Shown here: positions 25,281-34,037 of the stretch, piece after piece
Position numbering within the stretch: position 1 is the stretch's first letter
How the letters are laid out: each line of letters starts with the position of its first letter
From: Micromonospora foliorum
GTDB lineage: Bacteria; Actinomycetota; Actinomycetes; Mycobacteriales; Micromonosporaceae
Assembly (NCBI RefSeq): GCF_022229015.1
Contig: NZ_JAKKFF010000091.1
Coordinates: 1-41,109 of the forward strand
Length of the DNA: 41,109 nucleotides
Reading direction: 5' to 3'
Program-made: the position numbers and the translations under genes
Notes under the pieces: model-generated
Told to the model about the DNA's origin: nothing
Seen by the model: only the letters and a program-made list of their open reading frames with translations
Databases searched by the model: none

Positions 25281-25736
25281 TCAGCCGATGTTGAGCAGCA
25301 ACACCTGGTCGTCGCGAAGGTCGGAGATGCTGTCGCGCAACAGCCTCAGCGTGTCCAGACCGGCCGTGCCGCTCTCCTCGAAGTCCATCCCCATCTCCTC
25401 GAAGTGGGCGACCAACTCCTCCTCGCGGTGCTCGGCGGGGTCGAGCTGATCCAGTAACCCTGGGGCTGGAGTGATGAGCGTGGTCAGGCCGTACGCGCTG
25501 GTGATGGCCTCCGACTCGGCATTGAACTCCGACGGCTCCAGGTCGATGCCGCGCTCCTCCAGATAGGTCAGGACGTACAGCATGCAGTAGCCGGACCAGT
25601 CGTACTCCTGTCGCGTCGTGCTTCCGTGTTCCGCCAGGTACGCGCGGAACGACGACGGCGATGTGCGGGCCAGGCGGGCCAGCTCGCTGATGCTGTCCCT
25701 GGGGACCAGGGTCAAAGACGCGATCGCGGACACCAC
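25281..25736 (-). CDS. Hypothetical protein
   Basis: A 151-residue acidic, helical, soluble protein (segments ISELARLARTSPSSFRAYLA and HFEEMGMDFEESGTAGL). The GTG start at 25736 follows GAGGGAGAG. It has no signal peptide, membrane segment or recognisable catalytic motif. It resembles the uncharacterised cytoplasmic proteins found singly in actinobacteria, and may belong to a minus-strand group with the DHFR-like gene 54 bp upstream. Confidence 0.75.
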   Translation of the reverse strand: MVSAIASLTLVPRDSISELARLARTSPSSFRAYLAEHGSTTRQEYDWSGYCMLYVLTYLEERGIDLEPSEFNAESEAITSAYGLTTLITPAPGLLDQLDPAEHREEELVAHFEEMGMDFEESGTAGLDTLRLLRDSISDLRDDQVLLLNIG

Positions 25737-25790
25737 ACTCTCCCTCGTTGAACTCTGCCGCTACGGCCTTCCGCCGGCTCGTCGGGCAGG

Positions 25791-26423
25791 CTACTGAGAG
25801 GGACTGACGAGCACTCGGTAGGTCACGTGCACGACCGTGCTTGCCGCACGCGCCGTCAGCTGTTCGAGGTTCAGCGGCGGGACACCCTCGAACAGCCGCA
25901 CGCCGGCGCCGAGGGTGGCCGGGACGATGTGCAGCCGCAGCTCGTCGACCAGACCGGCGGCGAGATACTGGTTGATGGTGGTGGCACCGCCGTGGATCGA
26001 GACGTCGCCGTCACCGGCCGCCGCACGGGCCTGTGCGAGCGCCGACTCGATCCCGTCGGTGACGAAGTGGAAGGTGGTGCCGCCCTTCATCGGCTGCGGC
26101 TCGCGCGCGTGGTTGGTGAGCACGAAGACCGGGGTGTGGAACGGCGGGTCCTCGCCCCACCAGCCGTTCCACTCCCGATCCCACTCGCCACGGATCGGGC
26201 CGAACATGTTGCGCCCCATGATGACCGCGCCGACGGCGCCGATCTGGTCGACCTCGGCCCGGTTCTCCTCGCCGAAGTCGAACATCCAGGAATGCAGCCG
26301 GCCGCCCCAGCCGTCACCGCCGTCGTCACCGAACGGGCGGTCCTCGGTCTGGTTGAGCCCGGCCGAGTATCCGTCGGCCGAGATGGTCTGGTCGACGATC
26401 ACCTTGCCGTTACGTGTGGTCAT
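25791..26423 (-). CDS. Dihydrofolate reductase-family (RibD C-terminal) protein
   Basis: A 210-residue protein of the DHFR/RibD-C superfamily. The start KVIVDQTISADGYSAG, the nucleotide-binding segment GAVGAVIMGRNMFGP (about 61-75) and VSIHGGATTINQYLAAGLVD (about 140-159), followed by ELRLHIVPATLGAGVRLF, are typical. It is expected to be a cytoplasmic NADPH-dependent reductase. Members of this subgroup are widespread in actinobacteria, usually without a known substrate, and it is unlikely to be the essential folate enzyme. Confidence 0.9.
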   Translation of the reverse strand: MTTRNGKVIVDQTISADGYSAGLNQTEDRPFGDDGGDGWGGRLHSWMFDFGEENRAEVDQIGAVGAVIMGRNMFGPIRGEWDREWNGWWGEDPPFHTPVFVLTNHAREPQPMKGGTTFHFVTDGIESALAQARAAAGDGDVSIHGGATTINQYLAAGLVDELRLHIVPATLGAGVRLFEGVPPLNLEQLTARAASTVVHVTYRVLVSPSQ

Positions 26424-26457
26424 TGCGGACTCTCCATTGACGTGGGTGTGCCGGGTA

Positions 26458-27042
26458 TCAGCCTATGGCCGCGATGATCAGTGCGATGCCCACGCCGACG
26501 TCGACGACCGCGCAGAACTGCGCCCACGAGCGAGTCACCACCATCCTGGCCCGGTAGTGGTAGGCGTCCCAGATGCCGTGTGCCAGGAAGCCGACACCCG
26601 CCACGGCGGTGCCCACCTGCGGTTGCGTCGCCGCGGTCAGCAGAGTGATCGCGCCGAAGAGCATCATGCCGGCGGTCTGCACCGAGAACGTCCGGGTCGG
26701 GCTGAACCGACGTCGAGTTGCCGCCCAGACCCACAACGGCACCAGTAGCAGCGTCATCCCGACCGCCGGGTCGACCGGCAACGCGAGCAGCCGTGCCAGC
26801 AGGTGCAGGCCGGTCACCACGGCGCTCAGGATGACGAATGCCAGCCACGCGGTCCACGGCCGGCCGAGGGCGTACGCCATGAGGTAGATGCCCGCCATGG
26901 TGGCCACCGCCGGCCCGAACAGCTCCGCCTGCTCGTTCACCAGAGCGATCACTGTGACCGCGCCCGCGACGACGACGAGTGCGACCGCGATCGGCCACCG
27001 GTCGGCCAGTCCCGGCCTGCGTACTGACGACTGCTCAGTCAT
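26458..27042 (-). CDS. Hypothetical multi-pass membrane protein
   Basis: A 194-residue protein with about six membrane helices (IAVALVVVAGAVTVIALV near the start, IIAAIG at the end). A conserved-looking motif GFLAHGIWDAYHYRAR near residue 152 sits between the last helices; such HxxWDxxH patterns recur in a small uncharacterised family of membrane proteins (DUF6010-like, tentative). I chose ATG at 27042; a GTG six bases upstream is possible. It lies between the DHFR-like gene and the GlxA-type regulator on the same strand. Confidence 0.75.
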   Translation of the reverse strand: MTEQSSVRRPGLADRWPIAVALVVVAGAVTVIALVNEQAELFGPAVATMAGIYLMAYALGRPWTAWLAFVILSAVVTGLHLLARLLALPVDPAVGMTLLLVPLWVWAATRRRFSPTRTFSVQTAGMMLFGAITLLTAATQPQVGTAVAGVGFLAHGIWDAYHYRARMVVTRSWAQFCAVVDVGVGIALIIAAIG

Positions 27043-27132
27043 GGCCACGATCCTGCCGGCGTCGCCGCGGTCGGCACCGCTTCGGGATCGATCGTGTCCG
27101 AATCGCTGGGGCGCTGGGCCGAAGCCCTGGCA

Positions 27133-28110
27133 TCAACTCGTGGGAGCCGCCGCCCGCGCCGTTCGGTAGCGGGAGGGCGGCATGGCGTACCGGTCGACGA
27201 ACGCCTGCCGCAGTGACTCCGGCGAGCCGAATCCGCACCGTCGCGCCACCGCCACCAGTGGCAGACCGGTCGAGGCCAGCAGTTGCGCGGCGGCCTCGGT
27301 CCGCACCCGGCGCACGTAGCGCCCCGGCGTCTGCCCGAGGTGGTCGACGAACAGTCGGGACAGGTGACGCTCGCTGACGCCGGTGAGCCGGGCCAGCGCC
27401 GCGGTGCTCAGGTCGTCGGCGAGGTGGCTCACGATGTGGTCGCTGATGTCGCGGACCATGACGTCGTCGGTGGTCCGCCGGGCCAGGAACATGCTCATCT
27501 GGGCCTGCCCGCCCGGTCGTTGCAGGTACGCCACAGTGCCCATCGCCACGCCCCGGGCCAGCGCCGCCCCGTGATCCTCCTCGATGAACGCGAGGGTCAG
27601 GTCCAGCGCGCTCGTCATGCCACCGGACGTCGCGACGGTGCCGTCCCGGACGTAGATCGGTTCGGCGTCGACCCGTACGTCGGGAAACCGCTCCGCCAGC
27701 CGGTGGGCGTACATCCAGTGCGTGGTGGCCCGCCGGCCGTTGAGCAGACCGGCCTCGGCCAGCACCGTCGACCCGGTGCAGACCGACGCGACCCGCTCCG
27801 CCAGACCGGCCAGCCGCCGGACGTGGCCGACGAGGTGCCTGCTCGCCGCCGCCCGCTCATGCCCACGGCCGCCGGTCACCAGCAGCGTGTGCACCGGCCC
27901 GGTGAACCGTTCCAGACTCGCCTCGCCCGCCAGTCGCAACCCGGAGTCGCAGGTGATGTCCCGCTGACCGGGGGTGGCCAGGACGATCCGGTACGGCGGC
28001 GCGGCGCCGATCCGGTTGGCGATGTCGAGACTGGACGTGACGCAGGCGATGTCGAGCAGCTCGGCCCCGTCGTACCCGACGACGAGGATCACCCGTTCGC
28101 GCATTCCCAC
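27133..28110 (-). CDS. GlxA-type transcriptional regulator (DJ-1/PfpI + AraC)
   Basis: A 325-residue regulator. The N-terminal DJ-1/PfpI-like domain spans about 1-185, with the nucleophile-elbow region SVCTGSTVLAEAGLLNGRRA (about 109-128). The C-terminal AraC domain has two HTH motifs (LARLTGVSERHLSRLF about 239-254 and VAVARRCGFGSPESLRQAF about 287-305). GlxA-type regulators respond to small molecules and control carbon or nitrogen catabolism; the ligand here is unknown. GTG at 28110 and ATG at 28104 are both possible starts. A 15-bp palindrome lies nine bases upstream of the GTG. It is transcribed divergently from the AfsR/SARP gene. Confidence 0.9.
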   Translation of the reverse strand: MGMRERVILVVGYDGAELLDIACVTSSLDIANRIGAAPPYRIVLATPGQRDITCDSGLRLAGEASLERFTGPVHTLLVTGGRGHERAAASRHLVGHVRRLAGLAERVASVCTGSTVLAEAGLLNGRRATTHWMYAHRLAERFPDVRVDAEPIYVRDGTVATSGGMTSALDLTLAFIEEDHGAALARGVAMGTVAYLQRPGGQAQMSMFLARRTTDDVMVRDISDHIVSHLADDLSTAALARLTGVSERHLSRLFVDHLGQTPGRYVRRVRTEAAAQLLASTGLPLVAVARRCGFGSPESLRQAFVDRYAMPPSRYRTARAAAPTS

Positions 28111-28118
28111 AGCTTAAC

Positions 28119-28133
28119 TACCCCCAGGGGGTA
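28119..28133. promoter_or_regulatory. TACCCCC-A-GGGGGTA palindrome, CsoR/RcnR-like operator candidate
   Basis: A perfect palindrome around a central A, in the gap between the GlxA-type and SARP genes. TA-flanked C-tract/G-tract palindromes are typical of operators for the CsoR/RcnR/CstR repressor family. On the minus strand the G-run also lies about ten bases before the GTG start, so it might double as a ribosome site. No copper, sulfur or aldehyde gene is adjacent. Confidence 0.4.
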
Positions 28134-28226
28134 TTGATAGGGCCGAACGCCCGGGGGGCCGCCGCATCGTGTCCAGATCGCGACGAACAGATCGAGCTTG
28201 CCGGACTGGAGATTTAGCCTGATTCG

Positions 28227-31001
28227 GTGATGTCAATGGCTGGCACGGGCGTACGCGTCAGGCTGCTCGGGCCGGTGGAGGTGGTCGTCGCCGGCAGAAC
28301 ACAGGCGGTGAACGGCCTGCGCCGCAAGGCGGTACTGGCGACGTTGGCGCTGAACGTGGGCCGGGTGGTCAGCGTCGACCGGCTCATCGACGTGGTCTGG
28401 GGCGACCAGCTACCGGCCACCGCGGCGAACACGTTGCAGCGCCACGTCTCCTACCTGCGTGGGGTGCTCGGCGAGCCCGGATCGATCGTGGCGCGCCAGC
28501 CCGGTTATCTGCTCGACACCGGGCCGGACTCCACCGATGTCCAGGCCGCCGAGCGTCTCATCGAGCTGGCCCGGCGCTCGACGGACCGGAACGAGCAGGT
28601 GAAGCACCTGACGGCCGCGATGGCACTGTGGCGGGGTCCACCGCTGGCCGACGTGGCCGGGTCTGCCTGGCTTGAGGAACAGGCGGAACACCTGGCACGG
28701 CTGCGGTTGGAGGCCGAACGGTCGCTCGCCGAGGCCCGGTTGTCCGTCGGGGAGCACGCCGGGCTGATCCCTGGGTTGGAACGGCTCGTCCGACAGCACC
28801 CCCTCGACGAGCACCTGCACGCGCAGCTGATGCTCGCCCTGTACCGCGACGGCCGACAGGGCGAGGCGGTCGCCACGTACCGGCGGCTGCGCGACAGCCT
28901 GCGGGAGAACCTCGGCATCGACCCGGGTCCGCGGCTACGGGACCTGGAGTGCGCCATCCTCCGCCAGGACACCGCGCTCGCCGCACCTGCCCCGGCTGCG
29001 GCGGCACCGGTGGCGGCGCAACTGCCTCCTCCCGTACCCACGTTCACCGGACGCGACGCGCAGCTCGCCGCCCTCGACGCGCTCGTCGACCGGGGCGGCG
29101 CCGTCGTGGTGTCCGGGACCGCGGGCGTCGGCAAGACCGCGCTCGCCGTGCACTGGGCGCACCGCGCGGCCGCGCGCTTCCCCGACGGGCAGCTCTACGT
29201 CAACCTGCGCGGCTTCGACCCGGCGGCCACACCGACCGAACCGGCGCGGGCGCTGCGCGGATTCCTGGAGGCGCTCGGCGTTCCGGTGGCACGGATGCCC
29301 AGCGACCCGGACACGATGGTGAGCCTGTACCGCACGACGGTGGCGGGCAAGCGTCTGCTGGTGCTGCTGGACAACGCGCGCGACGCGGAACAGGTCCGGC
29401 CGCTGCTGCCCGGCTCACCGGACTGCCTCGTGATCGTCACCAGCCGCGACCAGCTCATCCCGCTGGTCGTCACCGAGAGCGCCCAACCGGTGCCCCTCGA
29501 CCTGCTGAGCCCCGGCGAGGCCCGCGACATGCTGGTCCGCCGGCTCGGGGAGCGTCAGGTCGCCGCCGAACCCGCGGCGGCCGACACCATCGCCGACCGC
29601 TGCGCGCGGCTGCCCATCGCCCTGGCCATCGTGGCCGCCAGAGCCGCCACCAACCGGCACTTCTCGTTGGCCGCCGTCGCCGGCGAACTGGGTGACCTGG
29701 ACGCCTTCCACGCCGGCGACGAGGCCACCGACGTACGCGCGGTCTTCTCCTGGTCGTGCCGGACGCTCAGCCCACCCGCGGCCCGGCTGTTCCGGCTGCT
29801 GAGCCTGCACCCCGGCCCGGACGTCTCCGCCCCGGCCGTGGCCAGCCTGGCCGGCGTCGACGGGCAGGCGATCGGCCAACTGCTCACCGAGCTGACCCGG
29901 GCGAACCTCTTCACCGAGCACACGTATGGGCGCTACGCGTTCCACGACCTGCTGCGCGCGTACGCCGCCAGTCTCTCCGACGAGACCGAGCCGCCGGCCG
30001 AGCGTCGCGACGCCGTGCACCGGCTGCTCGACCACTGCCTGCACACCGCCCACGCCGCCGACCTCGCACTGCACCCGCACTTCAGCGCGATCAGCCTCCC
30101 GCCAGCCCCGGCGGGCGTGACACCGGAACCCCCCAGGAGCCGGTCGGCCGCCGCAGCCTGGTTCAGCACCGAGATACCCGTCCTGCTGGCCGCGGTACCG
30201 CTTGCGGCGCGGTCCGGGTTCGAGGGGCACGCCTGGCGGCTCGCCTGGACCATGGCCGGCTTCCTGCACCGGCAGGGGCACTGGCAGGACTGGCTCGGCA
30301 CGCAGCGGATCGCCCTGGCCGCCGCCTCCCGCATCGGGGATCAGGCAGGGCAGGGCCATGCGCACCGCAGCCTCGGCCTCGCCTGCTCCCGCCTCCGACG
30401 GTACGACGAGGCCGACGACCACCTGCGGCGCGCGCTCGACCTGTTCACCGACGTCGGCGACGACGCCGGCCGGGCACACACCTGCCTGAACCTCGGCCAA
30501 CTGGCCGAGCGGCAGGGGCAGCACCAGCAGGCACTGCGCCATTCCCGGCAGGCGCTGGCCCTGTTCCGGGGGACCGGGAACCGGGCCGGGCAGGGGTACA
30601 CCCTCAACGCGGTCGGTTGGCAGGAAGCGCTGCTCGGCAACTACCACGGTGCCCTCGAGTCGTGCGGCGAGGCGCTGCGGATGTTGCAGGAGGTGGACGA
30701 CGTTCAGGGGCAGGCCGACACCTGGGACAGCCTCGGCCACGCCCATCACCAACTCGGCGACGACCGGCGGGCGATTGCCTGCTACGAGCACGCCCTCGAA
30801 CTCTTCACGCAGGTCAACGACCGGTACGCCGAAGCGAGCACGTACGTCAATCTCGGCGGTAGCCACCGGGCGCTCGGCGACCTCGGCGCCACCCGTGCCG
30901 CGTGGCGGCGAGCCCTGACCATCCTCGACGAGCTCGGCGATGCCGACGCCGACTCGGTCCGCGCCGACCTCGAACAGCTCGACGCCACGCGGCTGCGCTG
31001 A
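28227..31001 (+). CDS. AfsR/SARP-family regulator with NB-ARC and TPR domains
   Basis: A 924-residue pathway-type activator. The N-terminal OmpR-like winged helix (about 8-95: VRLLGPVEVVVAG, LRRKAVLATLALN) is followed by the bacterial transcriptional activator domain (about 100-245, ending ENLGIDPGPRLRDLE). After an Ala/Pro linker comes an NB-ARC ATPase with P-loop VSGTAGVGKTALAVHWAH (about 294-311) and VLLDNARDAEQVRPLLPGSP near 381. C-terminal TPR repeats span about 690-920 (repeats ending LGQLAERQG, LGHAHHQLGD, LGGSHRALGD). AfsR-like proteins activate secondary metabolism or secreted products. GTG 28227, ATG 28230 and ATG 28236 are alternative starts. The two exported proteins downstream are candidate targets. 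Confidence 0.93.
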   Translation: MMSMAGTGVRVRLLGPVEVVVAGRTQAVNGLRRKAVLATLALNVGRVVSVDRLIDVVWGDQLPATAANTLQRHVSYLRGVLGEPGSIVARQPGYLLDTGPDSTDVQAAERLIELARRSTDRNEQVKHLTAAMALWRGPPLADVAGSAWLEEQAEHLARLRLEAERSLAEARLSVGEHAGLIPGLERLVRQHPLDEHLHAQLMLALYRDGRQGEAVATYRRLRDSLRENLGIDPGPRLRDLECAILRQDTALAAPAPAAAAPVAAQLPPPVPTFTGRDAQLAALDALVDRGGAVVVSGTAGVGKTALAVHWAHRAAARFPDGQLYVNLRGFDPAATPTEPARALRGFLEALGVPVARMPSDPDTMVSLYRTTVAGKRLLVLLDNARDAEQVRPLLPGSPDCLVIVTSRDQLIPLVVTESAQPVPLDLLSPGEARDMLVRRLGERQVAAEPAAADTIADRCARLPIALAIVAARAATNRHFSLAAVAGELGDLDAFHAGDEATDVRAVFSWSCRTLSPPAARLFRLLSLHPGPDVSAPAVASLAGVDGQAIGQLLTELTRANLFTEHTYGRYAFHDLLRAYAASLSDETEPPAERRDAVHRLLDHCLHTAHAADLALHPHFSAISLPPAPAGVTPEPPRSRSAAAAWFSTEIPVLLAAVPLAARSGFEGHAWRLAWTMAGFLHRQGHWQDWLGTQRIALAAASRIGDQAGQGHAHRSLGLACSRLRRYDEADDHLRRALDLFTDVGDDAGRAHTCLNLGQLAERQGQHQQALRHSRQALALFRGTGNRAGQGYTLNAVGWQEALLGNYHGALESCGEALRMLQEVDDVQGQADTWDSLGHAHHQLGDDRRAIACYEHALELFTQVNDRYAEASTYVNLGGSHRALGDLGATRAAWRRALTILDELGDADADSVRADLEQLDATRLR

Positions 31002-31025
31002 CGTACCCCGCTTTCCGCGCCGTTT

Positions 31026-31049
31026 CCGGGCCGCTTCAGCGCGGCCCGG
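31026..31049 (+). terminator. Hairpin after the SARP gene
   Basis: CCGGGCCGC (31026-31034) pairs perfectly with GCGGCCCGG (31041-31049) around TTCAGC, 25 bp after the stop. It separates the regulator from the secreted-protein genes, with no U-run. Confidence 0.55.
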
Positions 31050-31095
31050 CACTCTTCGGACACCAGTTTCTTTCGTACCAGGAATGGAGCGTTCG

Positions 31096-31815
31096 ATGAG
31101 TCGTTTGGCACACCGCTTCGCGGTGATCGGGGTGGTCAGCGGGACGGTGCTGGCCATGTCCTCCTCCGCCGTGGCCCAGACCGACAAGCCGCCGCAGAAG
31201 GGCGCCGACTGCGTGGTCCAGCACGTCGACGAGCGCGGCGAGATCGTCCGAACCGAGACTGCCCCCGAAGGTCGGGAGTACGGCCAGTTCCGCTGCGTTG
31301 CCGGGCAGTGGACGTTCGCCTGGGCGCCGTTCGAGGCGGACGACATGATCACGGCTGACGAGATCCAGATCGACCCGGCGGGCGCGGTCTCGGTCCGGCG
31401 GTTCACCGGCCCCGCGCTCGGCAACGACCTCACGGTGGGCGAGATGACCGGCATCGCCCAGGCCGTCAGCGGCAGCCGAGAGGTGCTGATCGACCGCGCG
31501 ATCGTGGCGGTCGACGACGGCAAGGAGCGGACCCCGGAGCAGGTCGAGGCGCTGCTGGCCGGCAAGGACACCACCGGGGTACGGGTGCTGGACATCATCG
31601 AGAAACCCAATGCCGCCATGTCGGCGAAGGACGTCATCGACGAGGCCGGCGGCACACCCGAGTCGACGGTCGTCTACTTCAGCCTCTGGGGCGCGATCAA
31701 GTCGGTGTTCGCCTGGATCGTGGACACGATCGGCGAGATCGGTGAGTGGATCGACGACCACTGCGACCTGGGATCCCCCAACGACTTCGGCGACATCGTC
31801 ACGTGTCGCTGGTAG
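31096..31815 (+). CDS. Secreted hypothetical protein A (SARP-linked pair)
   Basis: A 239-residue exported protein. The signal peptide is at about 1-27 (VIGVVSGTVLAMSSSAVAQ). The mature part has four cysteines. A motif RTPEQVEALLAGKDTTGVRV (about 145-164) recurs in altered form in the next protein. Near the C-terminus are two short amphipathic/hydrophobic stretches (VVYFSLWGAIKSVFAWIVD), then CDLG and TCRW at the very end. No enzyme motif is seen. The start is ATG at 31096 after GGAG; an ATG at 31084 is also in frame. It lies 94 bp after an AfsR/SARP regulator and 43 bp before its partner, so the two probably form an operon. Family not recognised. Confidence 0.8.
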   Translation: MSRLAHRFAVIGVVSGTVLAMSSSAVAQTDKPPQKGADCVVQHVDERGEIVRTETAPEGREYGQFRCVAGQWTFAWAPFEADDMITADEIQIDPAGAVSVRRFTGPALGNDLTVGEMTGIAQAVSGSREVLIDRAIVAVDDGKERTPEQVEALLAGKDTTGVRVLDIIEKPNAAMSAKDVIDEAGGTPESTVVYFSLWGAIKSVFAWIVDTIGEIGEWIDDHCDLGSPNDFGDIVTCRW

Positions 31816-31858
31816 CCCGTCCCACCCCGCCGACACCGATCACCGAGATGAGGACAGG

Positions 31859-32743
31859 ATGACAACTCTGCGGGCCATCACCAGGCGCGCCACCATCGTC
31901 ACGACCGCCCTGATCGTCGGGCTGACCGCTTCGTACGCCCCGTCACACGCCGCCGAGGGTGAGGCCCGGACGACGATCACCGACCACCCCGGTGCCCCGG
32001 GGACGATGCTTCGACAGTTCGAGGACCTCACCGGCCGGCCCGTCGGCGACCTGGACACGGTGCTGGCCGTCGACACCGGCGGCCGGAACCTCACCAGCGA
32101 GGAACTCGAAGCGCTCGCCGCCGGCAAGGAGGTCGACGGGGTCAAGGTCGTCGGCACGATCCCGGGCAGCCGGGACGTCCTCAGCACCACCATGGCCGAC
32201 CTCGCCGACGGGGCGTACGACGGCAGGGGCGACAGCGGGACAGCGACCTCCCTGCTCTTCGCCTCGTCCACCCCCGACGGCCGGGAGTGGTGCCTGACCA
32301 TGTGTGTCGCCTCGGGCAAGTCCATCTGGGAATGCCTGCTGTCGCGCCGGACGGGCGACGCGATCCTCACCCTCGACCTCGCCGGCGCCACCACGGTGGG
32401 TGAGACGAAGGCTGCCTTCGAGAAGGCCAATGGCGTCGCCGTCGACGGCCCGTACACGGTGGAGACGCTGGTCGGCGATCGTGAGCCCTCGGCGGACGAG
32501 GTCAAGACGCTCCTCGACGGCAAGGACATCGAGTCGCTGCGCCGGGTGGCGACCGTGGACGGGCCGGACCCCGGGTGGGCGCTGGCCGACATCGCCGAGA
32601 AGTCCGGCGTGGTGTACGCGAAGACCAGGGGCCACCTCTTCACCCTCAACCTGCCGATCCTCGGCAAGATCCTCGTGTTCTGCGTCTCGCAGGACGGCGG
32701 GAAGACCTGGAAATGCTCGGCCCGCCAGTGGGGCGGGTTCTGA
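31859..32743 (+). CDS. Secreted hypothetical protein B (SARP-linked pair)
   Basis: A 294-residue exported protein with a signal peptide at about 1-32 (IVTTALIVGLTASYAPSHA). It contains the partner's motif twice: LTSEELEALAAGKEVDGVKV (about 79-98) and PSADEVKTLLDGKDIESLRR (about 212-231). Five cysteines are present, two of them in WCLTMC. It ends with VFCVSQDGGKTWKC and RQWGGF. A cysteine-bearing terminal segment ending in aromatic residues is shared with protein A. AGGACAGG precedes the ATG; the longer open frame from 31610 overlaps protein A and is spurious. The duplication of the motif across the pair suggests a repeated small domain. Function unknown. Confidence 0.8.
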   Translation: MTTLRAITRRATIVTTALIVGLTASYAPSHAAEGEARTTITDHPGAPGTMLRQFEDLTGRPVGDLDTVLAVDTGGRNLTSEELEALAAGKEVDGVKVVGTIPGSRDVLSTTMADLADGAYDGRGDSGTATSLLFASSTPDGREWCLTMCVASGKSIWECLLSRRTGDAILTLDLAGATTVGETKAAFEKANGVAVDGPYTVETLVGDREPSADEVKTLLDGKDIESLRRVATVDGPDPGWALADIAEKSGVVYAKTRGHLFTLNLPILGKILVFCVSQDGGKTWKCSARQWGGF

Positions 32744-32760
32744 CGGGTAGACCGCCGACG

Positions 32761-32803
32761 GTCCCGCTCCGCATCGACCTCCCCGGTCGACGCAGAGCGG
32801 GAC
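32761..32803 (+). terminator. Stem-loop after secreted protein B
   Basis: GTCCCGCT (32761-32768) pairs with AGCGGGAC (32796-32803), and an inner TCGACC/GGTCGA stem extends it. It starts 17 bp after the stop. Confidence 0.65.
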
Positions 32804-32836
32804 TCCGCGCTTGAGTGAGCCGCTGATACTCGCAAC

Positions 32837-33145
32837 ATGACCAGCAACGACCCTCGCGTCCCGTGGCCGCCTCGCGCGTCCCACCCGGCAGACAGTTCGG
32901 CACTGCCGCTCTACATGGTTTTCTTCTTTCTCCTGGGCCTCGTCAGCTTCGCGATCTATGGACTGAGCGACGGCCAGGGAGCGCTCGTTCTCGCGAGCAT
33001 CATCTCGGGAGTGTCCTTCGCGTGCTTCCTGATCCTCTTCGCGATCTACTGGATCGGATACCTGCTCAGAGGACACGCCATCTGGTTGGCCGAGCAGCAG
33101 GCTGGGTCTGGTGGGCCGTCCGTGGATCAACAGTCAGAGGCTTGA
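32837..33145 (+). CDS. Small hypothetical membrane protein
   Basis: A 102-residue protein with two membrane helices (about 27-44, LYMVFFFLLGLVSFAIYGL; about 50-76, LASIISGVSFACFLILFAIY). The N-terminus is Pro-rich and polar, and the tail Gly/Ser-rich. GC is lower than in the flanking genes. No strong RBS precedes the ATG at 32837. Family and function unknown. Confidence 0.65.
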   Translation: MTSNDPRVPWPPRASHPADSSALPLYMVFFFLLGLVSFAIYGLSDGQGALVLASIISGVSFACFLILFAIYWIGYLLRGHAIWLAEQQAGSGGPSVDQQSEA

Positions 33146-33227
33146 GCACGTTTCGAGTCATGCGTTGTGCTCTGAATCGTGTGACGCTCCTGGCGTGGCG
33201 AGGAGGAGCGAACGGACCTGGTTCCGG

Positions 33228-33386
33228 ATGACTCGGAGGCAGCGAGCCATCTTCGTCGTCGGTGCCTGCGTCGCGCTGGTAGGGCTGGTGGTGGCGCTGA
33301 CGGTGCACACCGCGGTCGGGTCAATCATCATGGGGGTCGCAACGTTCACCATGATCGGTGCCCAGATATTCGCTCCGCCCGGATAG
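33228..33386 (+). CDS. 52-residue hypothetical membrane peptide
   Basis: A short protein of two hydrophobic segments (AIFVVGACVALVGLVVALTV and GSIIMGVATFTMIGAQIF) preceded by MTRRQR, giving positive-inside topology. The open frame reaches 33111, but its upstream part overlaps the previous gene and is not membrane-like. A GTG at 33195 is an alternative start. No RBS is decisive. Function unknown. Confidence 0.5.
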   Translation: MTRRQRAIFVVGACVALVGLVVALTVHTAVGSIIMGVATFTMIGAQIFAPPG

Positions 33387-33503
33387 CCACTCGCGACCCG
33401 GATCTGTCCGGCGCGCGATCCTGCACTCAACCCCGGAGGCCGCCGGTGGCGTCTCACTCTGCGTCCGCACTCAGACGCGAGGTGGACGCGACCTGGAGGT
33501 GGC

Positions 33504-34037
33504 GTGAGTCGGCACGAGGACGACGAAGAGTTTCGGCTGTTCGTCCAACGACAGTGGAGATCGCTGCTCCGAACGGCCTACCTGCTGACCGGTGACCGGG
33601 GGACAGCCGAGGACCTGACGCAGTCGGCGTTGGAGAAGACCCATCGGCGCTGGGGTCGGGTGCTGCGCAGGGACGCGCCCGAGGTCTACGTACGCCGGGC
33701 GATGGTGAACACGGCGATCTCCTGGCGGCGTCGACGGCGGCCGTTGGAGGTGCCGCTGCTGACCGCCGACAGCCAGCCGACGCATGACGCGTACGTGCAG
33801 GTGGAGCAGCGGCAACTACTCCTCGCCGCGTTGCGGCGATTACCGCCCAGGACGCAGGCGGTGCTGGTGCTGCGCTACTTCGAGGATCTCAGCGAGGCGG
33901 ACACCGCCAAGGTTCTCGGCTGCTCCGTCGGCGCGGTGAAGAGCCAGGCGTCGCGCGGGTTGGCCCGGCTGCGGAGCGACTTCGCCGCCCCACCCGCCGC
34001 TCAGTCCCCGGTACGGCTCGAGGAGGAACTGGCATGA
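33504..34037 (+). CDS. SigE-family ECF RNA polymerase sigma factor
   Basis: A 177-residue sigma-70 family protein of the actinobacterial SigE/ECF41-unrelated small type. Region 2 is about residues 9-75 (LLRTAYLLTGDRGTAEDLTQ, then KTHRRWGRV, VYVRRAMVNTAISWRRR). Region 4 is about 102-160, with HTH SEADTAKVLGCSVGAVKSQA. The GTG at 33504 is preceded by GGAGGTGGC. It overlaps the next gene by four bases (ATGA), which encodes a membrane-anchored protein likely to control it. It probably directs RNA polymerase to a small envelope or stress regulon, including its own operon. Confidence 0.93.
   Translation: MSRHEDDEEFRLFVQRQWRSLLRTAYLLTGDRGTAEDLTQSALEKTHRRWGRVLRRDAPEVYVRRAMVNTAISWRRRRRPLEVPLLTADSQPTHDAYVQVEQRQLLLAALRRLPPRTQAVLVLRYFEDLSEADTAKVLGCSVGAVKSQASRGLARLRSDFAAPPAAQSPVRLEEELA

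Noticed and set aside
29415..31655. 746-residue minus-strand open frame
   Set aside because: It lies antisense to the SARP regulator and secreted protein A, both of which have strong domain or signal-peptide evidence.
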